Part shown: piece by piece, positions 36,812 to 50,900 of the stretch
How the letters are laid out: each line of letters starts with the position of its first letter
How positions within the stretch are numbered: position 1 is the stretch's first letter
DNA from: Callipepla californica brunnescens
Taxonomy: Eukaryota > Chordata > Aves > Galliformes > Odontophoridae
DNA: 64,000 bases
Direction of reading: 5' to 3'
Assembly: GCA_023055505.1 (NCBI GenBank)
Contig: JALIRH010000001.1
Location: 91,356,530-91,420,529, forward strand
Translations under genes and position numbers: made by a program
The notes under the pieces: model-generated
Told to the model about the DNA's origin: nothing
The model's input: only the letters and a program-made list of their open reading frames with translations
Database searches by the model: none

Positions 36812-38525
36812 TTACTGACCCAAAAGGTCAGCTAGTTCTAACCCCTCTGCCATGGGCAGGGTTATCATCCACCAGACCAGGTTTCCCAAGGCCCCATCCA
36901 ACCTGGTTTTGAATACCTGCAGGGGTGGGGAATCCACAACTCCCCTGGGCAGCATGTTCCAGTGCCTCATCACCCTCTGAGTAGAGAATTTATTCCTAAG
37001 ATCTAACTGAAATCTTCCTACTTTTAGTTTAAAACCACTCCTCTTTGACCTCTCAGTATCAGACTATGTAAAAAGTCTGCCACCATCTTGTTTATAAGTA
37101 TCCTTTTGATACTGAAAACTTTCAATGAGATGTCCCTGTAGCTTTCTCTTCACCAAGATGAACAAGCCCAGTTCCTTTTATCATAATAGAGAGCTCCAGA
37201 GGCCTGGAAATCTTTGTGGCCCTCCTCTGAACCCACTACAACAGCTCCATGTCTTGTGTCGGGGACCTCAGACCTAGACATAGTACTCCAGATGGGACCT
37301 CAGGAGGGCATAGTAGAGATACACAGTTAACTTCCACACCCTACTGGTCATACTTCTTTTGTTACAGCTCAGGACTCAATTGGCTTTCCAGGCTGCAAAT
37401 ACCCTGTGCTGCCTCATGTCTATCTTTTCATCCACCAGAATTCCCAAATCAATCTCCACGAGGCTCCTTTCAGTGAGATCATGTCCCACTCTGTACTCAC
37501 ATCTGGGACTGTCCTGACCAAGGTACAGCACCATGCACTTGGACTTGTTGAACCTCATTTGGTACATGTGGTCCCACTTGACAAGATTTTCCAGTTCTCT
37601 TTGGATGGCATCCCGTCCTTCTGTTGTATCAGGTGCACCGTTTAGTTTAGTGTAATCTGCAAACTTGATGAGGGCACACTCAATCCCACTGCTGAGGTTG
37701 CTGATATTAAAAAACACAAGTCCCAAGACAGGACATCTTAGGATTACTCCTCCTCACCAGTCTCTACTTGGACATAGAGCTGTTGATCACACCCTCTGGC
37801 AGTGATTATAGAACCAATTTCTGATCTGCTAAACAGTCCACCCTTCAAATCCACATTTCTCCACCTTAGAGGGTATCATGAAGAATCATGTCAAATGCCT
37901 TGTAGAAGTTCATGTAGATTACAACTGTTGCCCATCCTTTGACCACTGATGCTGTTACTCAATCATGGCAAACCATCAGATTGGCCAATTTGCCCTTGGT
38001 AGAGCCATAGTGGCTATATCAGATCAAATAGTCATCTTGTACACACCTTGACACACCTTTTTGAATATGATGGAGTGACTTGGCAACTACATCAGTCAAC
38101 TCCTTCAGGGCTTTGGATGCATGTCTATGGGCCTCATAGATTTGTACATGCTCAATCTCATCAACTGGTCTCAAACTTTCTCTTAGCTTACAGTGCAATG
38201 GATTTTGTCCCCCTAACCCACATCTAGATGTTCAGGGATGTGAAGGACATGGGAAACCTGAATGCCAGTGAAGACTGAGGCAAAGTTGCTGAGTATGTCA
38301 GCCTATACCATGCATGTTCTTGCCATTGCACTCTTATTTATCAGAGGAGATTCACTCTCCTTGGCCTTTCTCTTCTGGCTAATGTACCTAATAGAATACT
38401 TTCTTGTTGTTTCTCATGTCACTTGTCAGGTTCAATTTCATCTGTGCCTTGGCATTCCTCTTCTCATGTCACACATCCAGACAGCATCCCTGTTCAGTTT
38501 TCAGGACCAGACAAGTGAGGGAGTG
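36812..38525 (-). mobile_element. CR1 LINE, longest old minus-strand copy (~1.7 kb)
   Basis: On the plus strand this copy runs from the reversed 3' UTR ('ccacaactcccctgggcagc', 'atgttccagtgcctcatcac') through the RT palm into the region upstream of the RT fingers ('gaagactgaggcaaagttgc'), where it is 5'-truncated near 38525. Divergence is high, with many small indels. It covers more of ORF2 than any copy except the one at 57.9 kb. Confidence 0.93.
37376..37726 (-). pseudogene. CR1 ORF2 reverse transcriptase fragment
   Basis: This 116-residue open remnant spans the RT palm and the region after it. Residues 22-25 read FADY, so the second catalytic aspartate is replaced by tyrosine, which would inactivate the enzyme. 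'MRFNKSKCMVLYLGQDSPRC' at about residues 57-76 and 'DLGILVDEKIDM' further on are typical CR1 segments. The frame starts at an incidental Met and ends at a decay stop. Confidence 0.88.
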
Positions 38526-41500
38526 AAGTAATTGAAATAACACAAATTTAAGTCAACTGAAACTGTTTTAGAAATGTACTGTCCAGTTTTCAAATTATGA
38601 TACATATTTTATTTATGTGATCTTAATAAGTACTTGGAGAACCTAGACAAACCAAGCCATTTATTTATTCTACTCCCATTTCCGTTAGTCCCTTAAATAA
38701 GTTGTGTATTGAAGCTTCATTTTACTTATTCTAAGCAAACATTGCAACTATTAGAAACAATCACAACTGGGAAATTTAAAGAAACTTACATGTAACTAAT
38801 TTTTAATTTTCGTGAGATTAAAAACAGGCTACCTCATCACTTGCAGCTTTAGGATGAATTCTTTGAATTATGTAAGAAAGCAAAATACAGAGTGAGAATC
38901 TTACCTAAATATGCTCTCAATTGTTTTGGATACAGAATGGCTCATACTATGCCCACAATAGTACTGATTTATTCATCTGATTATTTTCCTAGCCCTAAGG
39001 ATTTTCATAATATTGACTGATTCTGAGGTTTGTTTTGAAATACTATATATTTTTTCTCAGCGCAAAACAAGATTAGTGACGGTCCACTAAAAAACTTTGA
39101 AAAAAGTGACACCATCTGCTTTGGAGACCCGGAACAGTTGTTTTAGGAAAGAAATCATGCTGCACTGTAAACACCCAGAATAATCTTTCTGACAAATACA
39201 TACAGTAAATGTTCACGCTACACAATATATGGGTAAGACAGCAGCCAGCTCCAGCAAACATTTTGAGCAATTTGATTGGACAGTACCAGAATTACCTTCT
39301 GTTTTACCATGGAATGAAGCCAAGATCCCACTATTTGGCCACCTCCCTTTTCTCCTTTTTTAAAACATGCACACAATACCTAACAGCTCTCTGTCACCAA
39401 AACTTGCACTAAAATATTTGCAAAGTAAACTGGAAAATTCCATCAAAATTCAAGTATTTTGAAATCTTGATTCTTTTTCATTTAATTGGAGAATGCAAAT
39501 TTGTCTCATGTAATGCACATAAAAATAATAACTAAGAAAAATAAAAGATTAAGATGACACATAGAGATAAAATACAGGGAGCTGTATGGAATATGAAGAC
39601 AAGCTAATTAAACAATGATTTTCTATTATCTGCTGGTATTTGTATGCAAAAATCTTGATTCTGTTTTCCATGTGACCATAAGCAAAAACATTTCCAGCCT
39701 GTTTTCAACATCTGATTCAAAAAAGCCATTCAAAATGCACAATACCTTTATTGACTGGCCTGAGTAGTTTAAATCACTAAAGACAGACCCTTATAAATTA
39801 GTAAAGAGGCAAATCAATTCCTCTGAGGAAGACAAGAAATTAAGCTGTAAGTGAAAAAAATTGTGCCTCAGATCTTTCTTATTTTCAGCAGTTCACAGTT
39901 CCTTTTCTTTGGCATGACCAGATCTGTATCAAGAGTCAGATGAGACTATCTTTAAGTCTTACACTAAAGTTGGCTGACAGTACAGAAATAAACGTGGTGT
40001 GGACAAATTCAGAGATACTATAAATAAGAACATATGTATATATCTTTTAATGAAGAATCTGCTTTCTGGTCAAAGTTCCTAAAGTTCTCCGTTGTATTTG
40101 GTAGCAAAAGCTAAACATATAATCTGTCAAGGATAGATCAAAAGCTTAATGATGTCAAGTAATATTTTTCCACTTTTTTTCCTTCCTCTGAGTTTTTGAG
40201 TGAGACCTCAAAAAAGGATTCGTATTCTGGGAATTTATCATCTCAGATAATACATGGTTCAGGTTGCAAGATACTGAAACATAAACAGAAAAAACAGATA
40301 ATTTTGATGATTTAAATATATAAATACACGATTTTATGCCTTTTCTTCCATTCTTGGCCTTAGACTAAGACATTTATGCAGTTATTCACTTGAGCTTTTA
40401 TAAGGAGCTACTCTACTCTCAATCTCTTCAGGTGTTAATTTTATATTTAAGAAGGTAATTATGATATTTCTAATCCCAAATGCATTATTTTCTCTTAGTT
40501 GAGGATCATAAAATAGGAGGAGAGGAGGAAAGCAGAATTCTATTTTTTTAAATTAAAAACTTAGCAGGTCACCTTTTAATAGATTTATCTTTGCACAGGG
40601 ATTTATATATGTGCAGTAAAGACATAAAAGTAGAGATAGCAATTAAGAGCTATCCTATGGGATATTATTATGTGAAGATATCCTTTCTCCATCTGTAAAA
40701 AGCTGTGTTTCCTATCAGATATCAAACACCCTAAGCACTGTGGTCAATAGGCATTAAAGGAGAAATCAGCATGTAAACCATGCACAGCTCTGTACAGGAT
40801 TGGATCCTAGAGATAATGAATAACCTTCTCAGATTTTAAATTATACTTGACATTATAAGAGAAACATGACATGAAAATAATCTTATTTCTCCTTGACTTG
40901 TAAGCAAAAGAGAGAAATGTTGGTGTGGCCATCAAAATTCAGCCCATAAAAATTCCTATCCAGGGAACTCAGTAGAAAAGGAAAACTGATCAAATACATT
41001 TTTAGCTAGCTAGCCTAGGATAAATAATTCAGCAAAAGGAGGTGTACAAAACACCAAATGCTTTTGTTTCTTGAAAAAAAAAAAAAAAGTGTTTTAATTA
41101 GCCTTCTTTAAGCATTCTACGTGATAGATATTACATCAGAGAGGTAAAAGTGTCCAATGGCAACAAATGCTAATTTCAAGAATTGTGTATGAAGACCTCT
41201 AGTAAAGCATTAGCGTAATGTCAGTGCTCTTAGGCTGCAAATTACTCTGATCCTTGTTAAGATTACCATGGTCATGCCTTTAGTCAGGTAATTACAGTAA
41301 TTACAGCCCTTAGAAAATTATTCATACTTTCTTTAATCACTAGTCTTCAAAATCCATACTTCAGTTCACACTTATAAAAGAGGGGGAAAAAATAACAACC
41401 TAGGCATATCATTACAAAGATCATTAATTCAATATTGGGACAATAACAAATAAAACCTATTTACTTATTTATTTATTAGAAAAGCTTAAGTGCCAGTTCT

Positions 41501-42855
41501 GAGTTGTTTATATCTTTATACCAATACATTTGACACCTCAATATCTTTCTTTAAAGTGTCTAACATAAATAATAATCTTCTTTGACTTTCTTTTTTTTTA
41601 TTAGAGCCAGGGTACTTGGATTGAGAAAGGAACCTGTAGCAATTCTGAACAGTAAATAGTTGTACAGGGAGTTAATAAAGAATTATGAAGTTCAGCCCAG
41701 ATATAATAAAAGATTATATCACAATAGATAAAAGGTAGAGCAATGCTTTTCTCCATGGGATTTTGAAAAGGAAGTAAGTTCAATTATAGTCTTAGGTACT
41801 TTAATCCTCATTTTCTGTTCACTGCAATAAGTATATCAGGAACAAATTTACTCAGTTAACTGCTGAACAATATTAATTATTTTACAACATATTAACTTAA
41901 ACTTCTCCAGGGATAGGAGTGATTCACTTAGATCAGTTGTGTTAAACTGAGTCCATTTCTATCACAAAAGAGGAAACATATGCTTGCACATGGAAAAATG
42001 AGTACTTATTTCTGAACTCCACGGAACGAAAGAACTTTACATTGCTCAAGATTTCTTTTTTTCAAAATTCAGTCTACAAATTATGTTACTTTTTATATCT
42101 ATCACGTTCATCATTATCACACTGAATATTAAAGGAATGATATTTGGTATCTAGAGGTGTCTTTTGGGTCTCATGGTCACTGAAAAAAAACAAAACGTAT
42201 ATCTCTAGAAGATGTTTTTGAGTATTTCTGACCATAAAATTAGTGGATAGTATGCAAAATAAAATGAAATGAGTCCATGTAGTAGTGGTTAGCAAAAACA
42301 TTTGCTTTGAATCTTCAAGAACACTTGCCCTCCTTTTGACATGAAGTGCTGTGTTTTGCAGGTTCTTGTGCTGCAAAACAGTGCCATACTTCCTGCAAAG
42401 GAAAAGCAGATGAGTTGGCTCAATTCTTCATTTACAAGAAATTATAGAAGGACATTTATCCAGAATTTTTGAGCCCCAGTAATTTGGCTGGAACAGTAGC
42501 TGCAACTTTAACCCAGACTTTTGTGATTTTCTGTCTGATTTCTAGGACAAATGTTTCAGTGAAGTTATGGAAAGCCTGAGAATGAGCAGATCTATCTTGA
42601 GGGTTGCAATGCTCTTTAGGTTTATTTAGAATGAGGCCTTTGGGTATGATAGCAGATGATTTGTGTGGCAGTTCTTTTCTTCTCACGATGTTCCCCTGAT
42701 AGACTCACACTCAGTGTAGTGCTATAAATGTGGTGTATGTATACTGCTACCACAAGACATGGAGGGACAGGAGGAACTCTTGAAAACAAAATTTGAATAT
42801 GTTTGTAACACACTGCAATCAGTGAGAACATGCTGTTAATATACATTCAACTGAC
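38526..42855. other. Long non-coding stretch, nothing recognised
   Basis: About 4.3 kb of AT-rich DNA with no transposon signature that I can recognise. It contains short A-runs (for example 41074-41088). Conserved non-coding elements could be hidden here, but single-sequence reading cannot show them. Confidence 0.5.
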
Positions 42856-43408
42856 TGACATGGTTTTATGATTTTTTGTTATCACTGTTCCACTTCATAA
42901 CATCATGTTGTGCACTGGGAGTTAAAGAGTTAATGTTTCAGTTCCATGGATTGTTAGTAATTCTAGGTATACCTGTCTCAGAAGAGAAGAACTACATACC
43001 CCAGAGGACTTTGCATTACTGAATGTTTTTTCCATTCTCCATTCAGAGGAAAAGATAAACCTGTTGGCAAGTCATGAGATCCTTATCTTTCCCTTTTGGA
43101 TCATCCCAGCAGCATGTGAACTCCCTAGCCTTCTCATCTTCAGCATTTACTGTAAGGACTTCAGTTCTTGAACATTCTCATTTTATTTATTAGCTTCAAT
43201 TCCAATTCTATTGTATTCTATTGTGTTGTTTTGCATTTTGATGTCTCATTTAGTAAATTAGCTTTCCTCCTCAGATTGCTGTCTCTGTTTTGTTTTTAGG
43301 ACCATCCCCCTGTCCTTTTTCCCCTTTCCCCTTCCTGGGCTGTGGATACGTGTTCCCCCACCCCATTCGTCGCAGAACTGGGATGAACCGGCCTGTAAAC
43401 CGTTGACA
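42856..43408 (+). mobile_element. Solo LTR, family LTR-A, copy 4
   Basis: Starts TGACATGG, one base off the family start, and ends GTTGACA; 553 bp. Flanks CTGAC and CCCAT are not duplicates. The ZNF143-like 15-mer at 42991-43005 has one substitution relative to copies 1, 2 and 5; the splice-acceptor-like tract at 43262-43274 is exact. It groups loosely with copies 3 and 6. No internal retroviral sequence adjoins. Confidence 0.9.
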
Positions 43409-44850
43409 CCCATGAATGTAAATTTATTGAAATATACATAGCACCAAGCTGATAAAATAGTGTCCTAGACATAAAAGCAAAATTATTTCTAAACTCATAC
43501 CTTTATTTAATGACAGTTTCTTTTTATTCTGTTTCAGCTATGACCTTTGCTGTTCATAATTTCAAAAATTAAGTATTTATCAGCAAATTCTGAATAGGAA
43601 ACAAATTTACCTCACAAAACAAAGTGATTCTTTATGATCTAATGATTCTTTCTTATCTGACTTTATTGCCTTGGAACTGCATTGCAGTTCTCAAACTAAG
43701 GCCTCATTTTTAGAATGCCAAGGTTCTGGAATGGTAGTCACACTTTTGGGACTCTGCCATCATGTTCATTTCTTCCTCTTTTTAAGAGGAAAAAAGAAAA
43801 CTACCTCTGTATGTGGTTAGTTTGCTGATAATTCTGTTTGTAATAAGGTATATTGTCCCTCTTCAGTATATGCAAAAATATGCATTCATTGGGTCTTGAC
43901 TATAACTTGTGGAGTAGAACATCATTTGTCCTTCAAAACTTTGAAAAATCTCCTCTAGTTATTAAATAGTTTCATTAATGTCTTGGGAAGCACAGAATCT
44001 CAGCTGGCTGATTTGCTCATGTTCAATCTTACCCTCATGCAGTCTTCATATTACTTCTTTTTTGAAGAAAATTTTCAAATCAAAATAACATCAGCTGTTT
44101 TTAAATTGCCACATGTTTCATTGGCCTGTACTATTTTATCCCTCTAATAGATCTATTTTCTCCCCAGGAATTCATTTGCCAGTGATGTATTTATATAAGT
44201 TTTTCTCTTTCACATTGACCTCTGTGTTTATCTTTAACACCTTTTGATTTTTTGTTCACATTATTTTATCCTCAATGCCATTAATATGCATATATTACTC
44301 AAAAATCCTGATACTATTATTACTGTTACAAGTCAATGAATGTTTTCACCTTAGATAATAGATTTTACTGGGGAGTAAATTCAAAGATAAGTGTGTTAAA
44401 AATGCATAAATGATCTCACTAGAAGCTTCAGCACTTACTGAGACATAACGCATTACTATTTTCATGTACACCTCAGCAAAAACAATTAAAATATCGCTAT
44501 AATGAGCCTATTAAAATAACTTACGTTGTGAAATACTAAAATTTAAACAAGGAGACAAACACCAAATTAGAGTATTAAATGAATTTCAAGTACTGATAAC
44601 TAGAAGCAAAATCCGTTCAATAATGATCAGTTCAACAGAGAGGCTTAACATTATAGGAGATAATACAATTTCAACTCTGAACACCATCCCATAATTTAAA
44701 CAGATCTAAATTACAAATGTGAGTATAATTCAAGCTATTGATACTGACTTCTGTTGATATGATTTTGATGCGAGAAGTAAGAATACATCTGCATAAAACT
44801 ATAATAACCTATTGCTGATTTAATTTATTAACAACAAACATAACTATCTA
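43409..44850. other. Non-coding stretch, nothing recognised
   Basis: AT-rich sequence without an assigned element. Confidence 0.5.
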
Positions 44851-45205
44851 TGAGGCCTGCTCTGAAAGTAATGCTTCCTAATTTATTATGTTGGCATATG
44901 ATGTAAGACAAAGATGTGTGTGGTATGTCAGTAGAGGTTGAAACTTCCCAACAATATTCGATTTCCATGTGGAAAATAATCTTACCCAGTGACACTCATT
45001 GATACTTGCTGAGACCAAATAGTGAATGTAAACTCAATGAGGCTTTGAACACAGTAAGCATAGTGACGCCATGCCTGCAGTGGAAACAGCGATATGAAGG
45101 ACAAACCATGTTCTGGATGGACACACAGACTTTTACAAATGTAGCATATAAGCTCTTTTTCGTTGCTGGTGAGAATGCAGAGGTAATGATGAAAAAGTTA
45201 TAATA
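44851..45205 (+). mobile_element. Decayed mariner (Galluhop-like), copy 4
   Basis: Starts 'ggcctgctctgaaagtaatg', the left inverted-repeat variant, then 'attatgttggcatatgatgt'. It lacks roughly 100 bp around 44962 present in the other copies, and loses similarity after 'gagaatgcagaggtaatgat' near 45200, so the right terminus is not recognisable. It is the most diverged of the four copies. Confidence 0.8.
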
Positions 45206-47499
45206 AAACTAGGACTAAACACAAATAAATTCAAATAATATTTTGTTAAAGTATATTTATACTTCTGGCTTTTCATTGTCTCTAAAAGTTCTTGCTGTGT
45301 AGGAAAATAAAAGCTGAGTTTCAGCTCAGTGAGTTTTCTTCCACTATGTCTGAACCATCACTAAACTCAAAAGATTCAGGCTAACATCATAATGCTTTAG
45401 ACTAGGTAGATATTAAGAAGTTAAATACTCCTTTTTTAGATAGTTTCAGAATTTATTTTTCCTATTATTCAGGAACATACGTAGCCTTCAGACAACATAT
45501 TTTTCCTTCTGCATGGCATATCTGAATGGCATAGCTTCTGTTTATGAAAGGCATTCTGCTGAAGGTCTTTCTACTACAACGGATCTTACATCTGAATGTA
45601 GATGAGATCTTCAAGAAGAGTAAGCAAGGCAGGAAAATAAGATGATTATATCTGTTTTTGAGATTGGGAAGCAGAATCAAATATAGTATAGATATTATCC
45701 ATTCTACTCTTATCTTCTTAAACATCTGAGACCATATTAACAGTCCTGCTAGACACAGAAAAACCTTTTCATGAAATTCTCAGGGATGCACTTGAGATGC
45801 AACTGAGGATCAAATTTAACTCAAGAGTCTACAAGTCAGATATCTGAGTTAATTATTCTAGGGCCTTTGAGGTTTTTAGCTCAATATAGTTAAGTTTCTA
45901 CCATGACAATTCATCTCACACTAAGAAGTATGCATGAGATAGATACTCTGGAATCGCTCTATCCACTGACTACAGAAACTTAAGGTGACAAATGTAAACA
46001 CCTAAGTTTAGGTGAAATCAATTTTTACATAAGTAAACAATCTCTGGAGATATGTAAAATTTTATTCTTCAAAGTAAAATGTACTTACAGGAAAAAAAAT
46101 AGCAACAGATTGCATTAAAAATATTTGGCTTACTAGGTTTCCTTTTCTTAACAATAAGGCTCTTGTTTTAACATTGTGGTAACATATGACTTTAAGCAAA
46201 TAGCATATTAGATAGGACAGACGAATCATTCTCAAAATATACTCAGAAAATGTCATTATTTTGGTATGTGAATTATCTGCATTTTTTAAAGGTAAAACTT
46301 ACCAGAAATCATTACCCAATGAGCTGAGAATATCATTCTTTTTCAGTCATCAGTGGAAATTTCGACAAAGATTCTATGTTTTTTGTTTTTGTTTTTGTTT
46401 GTGTTTTTTGCTCCTTTCTTCGGAAGGGAAGGGAAGGGAAGGGAAGGGAAGGGAAGAGGATATAAACCCACAAGACATAAAGAAAGAAAGATTTATTATC
46501 AAGAATATGTATGCCAATTGACAATGTCAGCTGTGCCCCTGCATTGTCTTTCCTTCAATTATAGAAAACCAAGCCTTCTCATCTGTGCCAGACAATCAAT
46601 ATTAATTTAAATTGAATATATTGTGCTCATTGGAGGGCGCAATTTGAGTCACATGGCTTTAAATTCTTAAAACTTGTAACTTCAAAATGCTCCATGAAGC
46701 AATGTACTATATTTCACTTTCTGTGGAGTGATCACCTTGATTCTTCTTCTTTATTATGCTAATGCAAAATAATACTTACAGAAGAAAGTAGGACTGTAAC
46801 TAATCAGTTTAATAAACCATGTTTAAATTTTCTTTGTTTACTAAGCAAATAATTAACTAGAAACAATGAATTTATTGTAAATGATTTATACTCATTTAGC
46901 TTCTACCTATTCATCCACATTGTGGCCACATTTTCCACAAGATTTTCTACAAGATTCCTTTCATCTTAAGGCAGAACTAGAATCCATATTGGCGGTTAAT
47001 TAATGACTGCATATATATCATAAACCTCATGAACTAACATAAGGAGTGGATATAAAAATCATTCAAGACATATTTTTTTTTCTTTTTGTGAAATCATACA
47101 TGTATGTCAGGTTGCTAACTCAACAGACTGCTCCTTTTCAATGCTACATTTAATGATAATAAAATATATTTATTATTCTGTTACTTTAAACTATCTTGAC
47201 AGTCCTAATTTATATCAAGAAAACAAATAATGATCAGCAAACACAGAAAAAAAATTGTTTTGTCCTTTTAAAACAACTGAAATAAAACTTGTAGTTCCCT
47301 ACATGCTTACTTCAACATTTCTATATATTCACCAGCCATTGAGTTGGAAGCTGAGCTGAAATACATTGATTTGTTAAGTAAGACTTCGCTTTTAGATAAC
47401 TGAGCATCAATATAAGTTAAACTTTGTATTATATTTATATTGAATCATCCCAAGTCACAGCATATTGGTAATTTACATCACAGTTCATGATGTTTGAGA
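45206..47499. other. Non-coding stretch with a compound microsatellite
   Basis: AT-rich DNA; the only assigned feature is the compound simple repeat at 46379-46456. Confidence 0.5.
46379..46456. repeat. Compound TTTTG / GGGAA microsatellite
   Basis: A T-rich TTTTG-like part (46379-46410) is followed by GGAA and six perfect GGGAA units (46426-46455). Six consecutive GGG runs separated by AA satisfy the usual G-quadruplex pattern on the plus strand. Confidence 0.9.
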
Positions 47500-47965
47500 C
47501 TGAAGCCTATCCTGTTCAGTACCTTTATGGATGACTTAAATGAGGGTAGAAGTGAAAAGGAGACGGACCTGGGGGTATTGGTTGCTGGATAGCTGAATCT
47601 GAGCCAGCAGTGTACCCATGTGGCCAAGAAGGCCAATGGCATCTTGGCTTGTATCAGAAGCAGTGTTGTCAGCAGATGCAGGGAAGCATCTGCCCTCTGT
47701 ACTGAGCCCTGATGAAGTTCTCTACAATTACCTGAAAGGAAGTTGTGGTGAGCTGGGGGCTGGCCTCTTTTCCCATGTTACTAGCAAGAGGACTAGAGGG
47801 AATGGCCTCAAGTTGCACCAAGGGAGATTCACAGTAAGTGTTACGAAAAATTTCAAACTTCTTTGAGAGAGTGGTCAGGCACTGGAATGGGCTGCTCAGG
47901 GAGGTGATGGAGTCGCCATTCCTGGAGGTGCTCAAGAAATATTTAGATGTCATTATGACTGAAAA
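47500..47965 (+). mobile_element. CR1 LINE, internally collapsed copy
   Basis: Blocks that are far apart in intact CR1 lie close together: an RT-palm segment ('ttcagtacctttatggatga'), then 'gtggccaagaaggccaatgg', then 'ttacctgaaaggaagttgtg', 'ggactagagggaatggcctc' and 'caggcactggaatgggctgc'. Several internal deletions therefore occurred. The 3' UTR is largely lost, with similarity fading near 47965. Confidence 0.9.
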
Positions 47966-50900
47966 AGTATTCTGCATATAAATCCTAGTCATCTCACATA
48001 CTCTGTGAAGTGTCTACAATTAGTGTAGGTGATATGGAGAAAGATGAAAAATGTTTAAAAAAGTGGAAAGAAGTGTCAGTCACACTCACCTATTTACAAC
48101 TGTTCTGAAACCTCATCTTCTGAGGACCTCTCAGACGTCCTCAAGGCTACAAGCTGTCTTCCTAAACACTGCTTAGTTTCTCAGGTAGTTTCTCAGGTAG
48201 TTTCTCAGTGGTATAGCATTCCTACTCAAAGTTTCTGAACTCATTAAGTGCAGGATCAAGTCATAGGTGTTCTTTTTCACTGTGTTTGTTCCCTCTTTAA
48301 TCTATTTGTATAGAAGTTCCTCCAGCTCCAAGTGGAAACAACATCAAACCCCTGGTATGTTTGTTTTTTTCCTCAACTCGGTTTCCAGAGCAGCAAGTTC
48401 CAGTCTTTTTGATCAGCTGGTCCTGCTTTTAGTGCTCCTGGCCCCCTCAGCTGATAAACATGGGCAGATGAACCTTGGGATGTCCAGGGCATCTGCCTGG
48501 GAAACAGAAGAGATATAATAGTTTCTGGGAACAACAAAAAAAAGAACAAACTAGAATATGCATTGTGAGCAAAACATTTAAACACAAATGACTCCTTTGA
48601 AGAAAAGGAGAGGGAATGTAGAGAGGTTAATTACTATTTCCCTGCATAATAAGAACAACATTTGGGCCTAAGTTTAAGTCTTCTGAATTACTGTCCATAG
48701 GTCACACTATATTGCACTGGCAATGCTGAAGAAAAGATCCATATACTAATTGGTGCTTGACTAGAATATTTCCCCAGGAACTAATCTCACTACCTTAAAC
48801 TAAGGGTAATAATAACTGCAGTCAGTTGTAGCATACGTAAAAAGCATTGCACTTAACCATTTGGCTGGTGTTAGTGTGTTAAATGGTGTGTAGCCACTAG
48901 TAAACAGATGTAAAATTTCCAGCCTTTCAGTTGGAAAATGAAAATGGTGAAATAAAGATGGAGTTAAATGAATAGAATCTTTACTCCTGTGCCCATATTT
49001 CTGAAATGACGTAAGTGCAAGATACGTTTAAGCTTTGCAAGCAGAACATTCCTTTCACTGGCAAAACAAACAAAACTGTCATGAGGAATCTACTGTGTAG
49101 TAATGTAAAATTTAATACCAGATCAACACAAACCTCAAAAATTTTCACTTAACATGTTCTTAGTACAAAGAGGGGGAAAAAGAGGGTATTTGTCAACTGC
49201 CTTTTGAATATTTTAAAAAATAAGTTGAAATTATTTAGGATGAAGTTTCAGTGACATTTGCACTTATTTCTAAGCACAGAAAGAAGACAGGAATTTATGT
49301 CCAGATTTTACCCCTTTTTCTCTCCCCACTTCTTTAACTTTGTGTGCACTGCCTATATGAAATGTGTGTGTTTTCCTTTAGTATAAGAACTTCAAAGGAC
49401 ATTTTCATACTGGCAAAAGAAAGTCCAGCAGAAGTAAAAGATGAAAGTCTGATGTACACATAGAAACAAGGTTGCAATTTGTAAATGCCTATGTTGAAAA
49501 AATGATCCTATTAATTCAGTAAACAAACAGCACTAGGAGTACTTTATGGCATCATTTTTTCCCCACTAGAAATATTCTAATCAAAGGAAAACCACTACAG
49601 ACAACAAATGGAGTTCAGATGCTGTAATTTATATGTATACAATATCAGCTTGTTCTTATGACAGAAGACAGCAGAACAAGATATTTTATGTGGTACTGTT
49701 AAAACAATTGAATACAGGAAGGCAGAGAGGGTCCTCTTTTTCAGATTATAATTCCAATAATGCTAAGTGAGGGGAAAATAAAAGTTTAAATGAAAGAACA
49801 TGCAGCCTATCCATAGTAAGCATTATTACTGTGTTCAGAAATATATATGCACCCTAGTCTATAGCAGAAGTAGTAAAGGTCATATTGAAAAAGGAAGACA
49901 TCCTTTTCCTGATGCCATCTTCACTTTTCATTATATTATAGTAAAAATTAAAATATTCTAGCTATCTAGAGTCCATTCCACAAAGGTCTTCCAAATTAAA
50001 ATTAACGCTGTGACATCACTAAACAAATACTGGGGAAAAAAATGCATTCTGTGCTGCAGGCATACACTCTGAGCAGCTACCTTTGAGTCTATAGGTTGCA
50101 CAGGCTGTAATAAGGATATGACATATAGATTATATGCACGTAAAAGGCTTAGTATAACTCTTCTCTAGCCCCAAACAAAGTGAATTTTTGGTGAAAAGAT
50201 CAAATGAACAGCCCCACTGTTAAAAAAAAAAGGTTTATTAGTGAATTAATTCAGTACCTTTGTTTCAGTATTTATTGTGGCATTTGTAGGAAACAACATT
50301 GGCTGTACAATTTGCCACAACATTTCCTTTTGACCAGATGCTCTTTTGGGACCAAAGTCTTGCTGACTGGCGTAAGAAGCATCTGGCCAGCTGTCAGGTT
50401 TGATTTGGCTCAGTGGAAACTGGCAGCAATAACAGAGTCTAGGAAGGCGGCAATTACACAAGGCAGTAACCCCTGCAATTCCAGTAGGTAAGACCAAACC
50501 TCTGACACCTGATAAAAAGAGATAATAACTTGCTTGGTTCTGCAATAACTAAAGATTTCATATAATTGCATTGGCAGTGCATCATCAACACCTTACAGCA
50601 ATCCTGGAGAAGTAAAAGGTGGAAACCTAAGAAGAAAAATTAAAAATAAAAAAATATATTGCACTATTCAGCCCTCTTTTCACTACCTGCTTGGTGCATG
50701 AGCCTTATATGTATTATATTCTGTGTTTGTACTCATATTTGCAGTGCCAAATGTTTTGAGCTTTGCTTATAATATGTGAATTCTCACATAACAAGAAACT
50801 CTTGACTAAAGCAAAAAAGACTGGGAGGAATCATTCTCCTACCTTCACTGAGAGCTGATATGAACTGTAGTTAGCTGACACATGACAGATTCTGTGACAG

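Noticed and set aside
37249..37476. Plus-strand frame that looks protein-like
   Set aside because: Antisense of the CR1 ORF2 region downstream of the RT palm.
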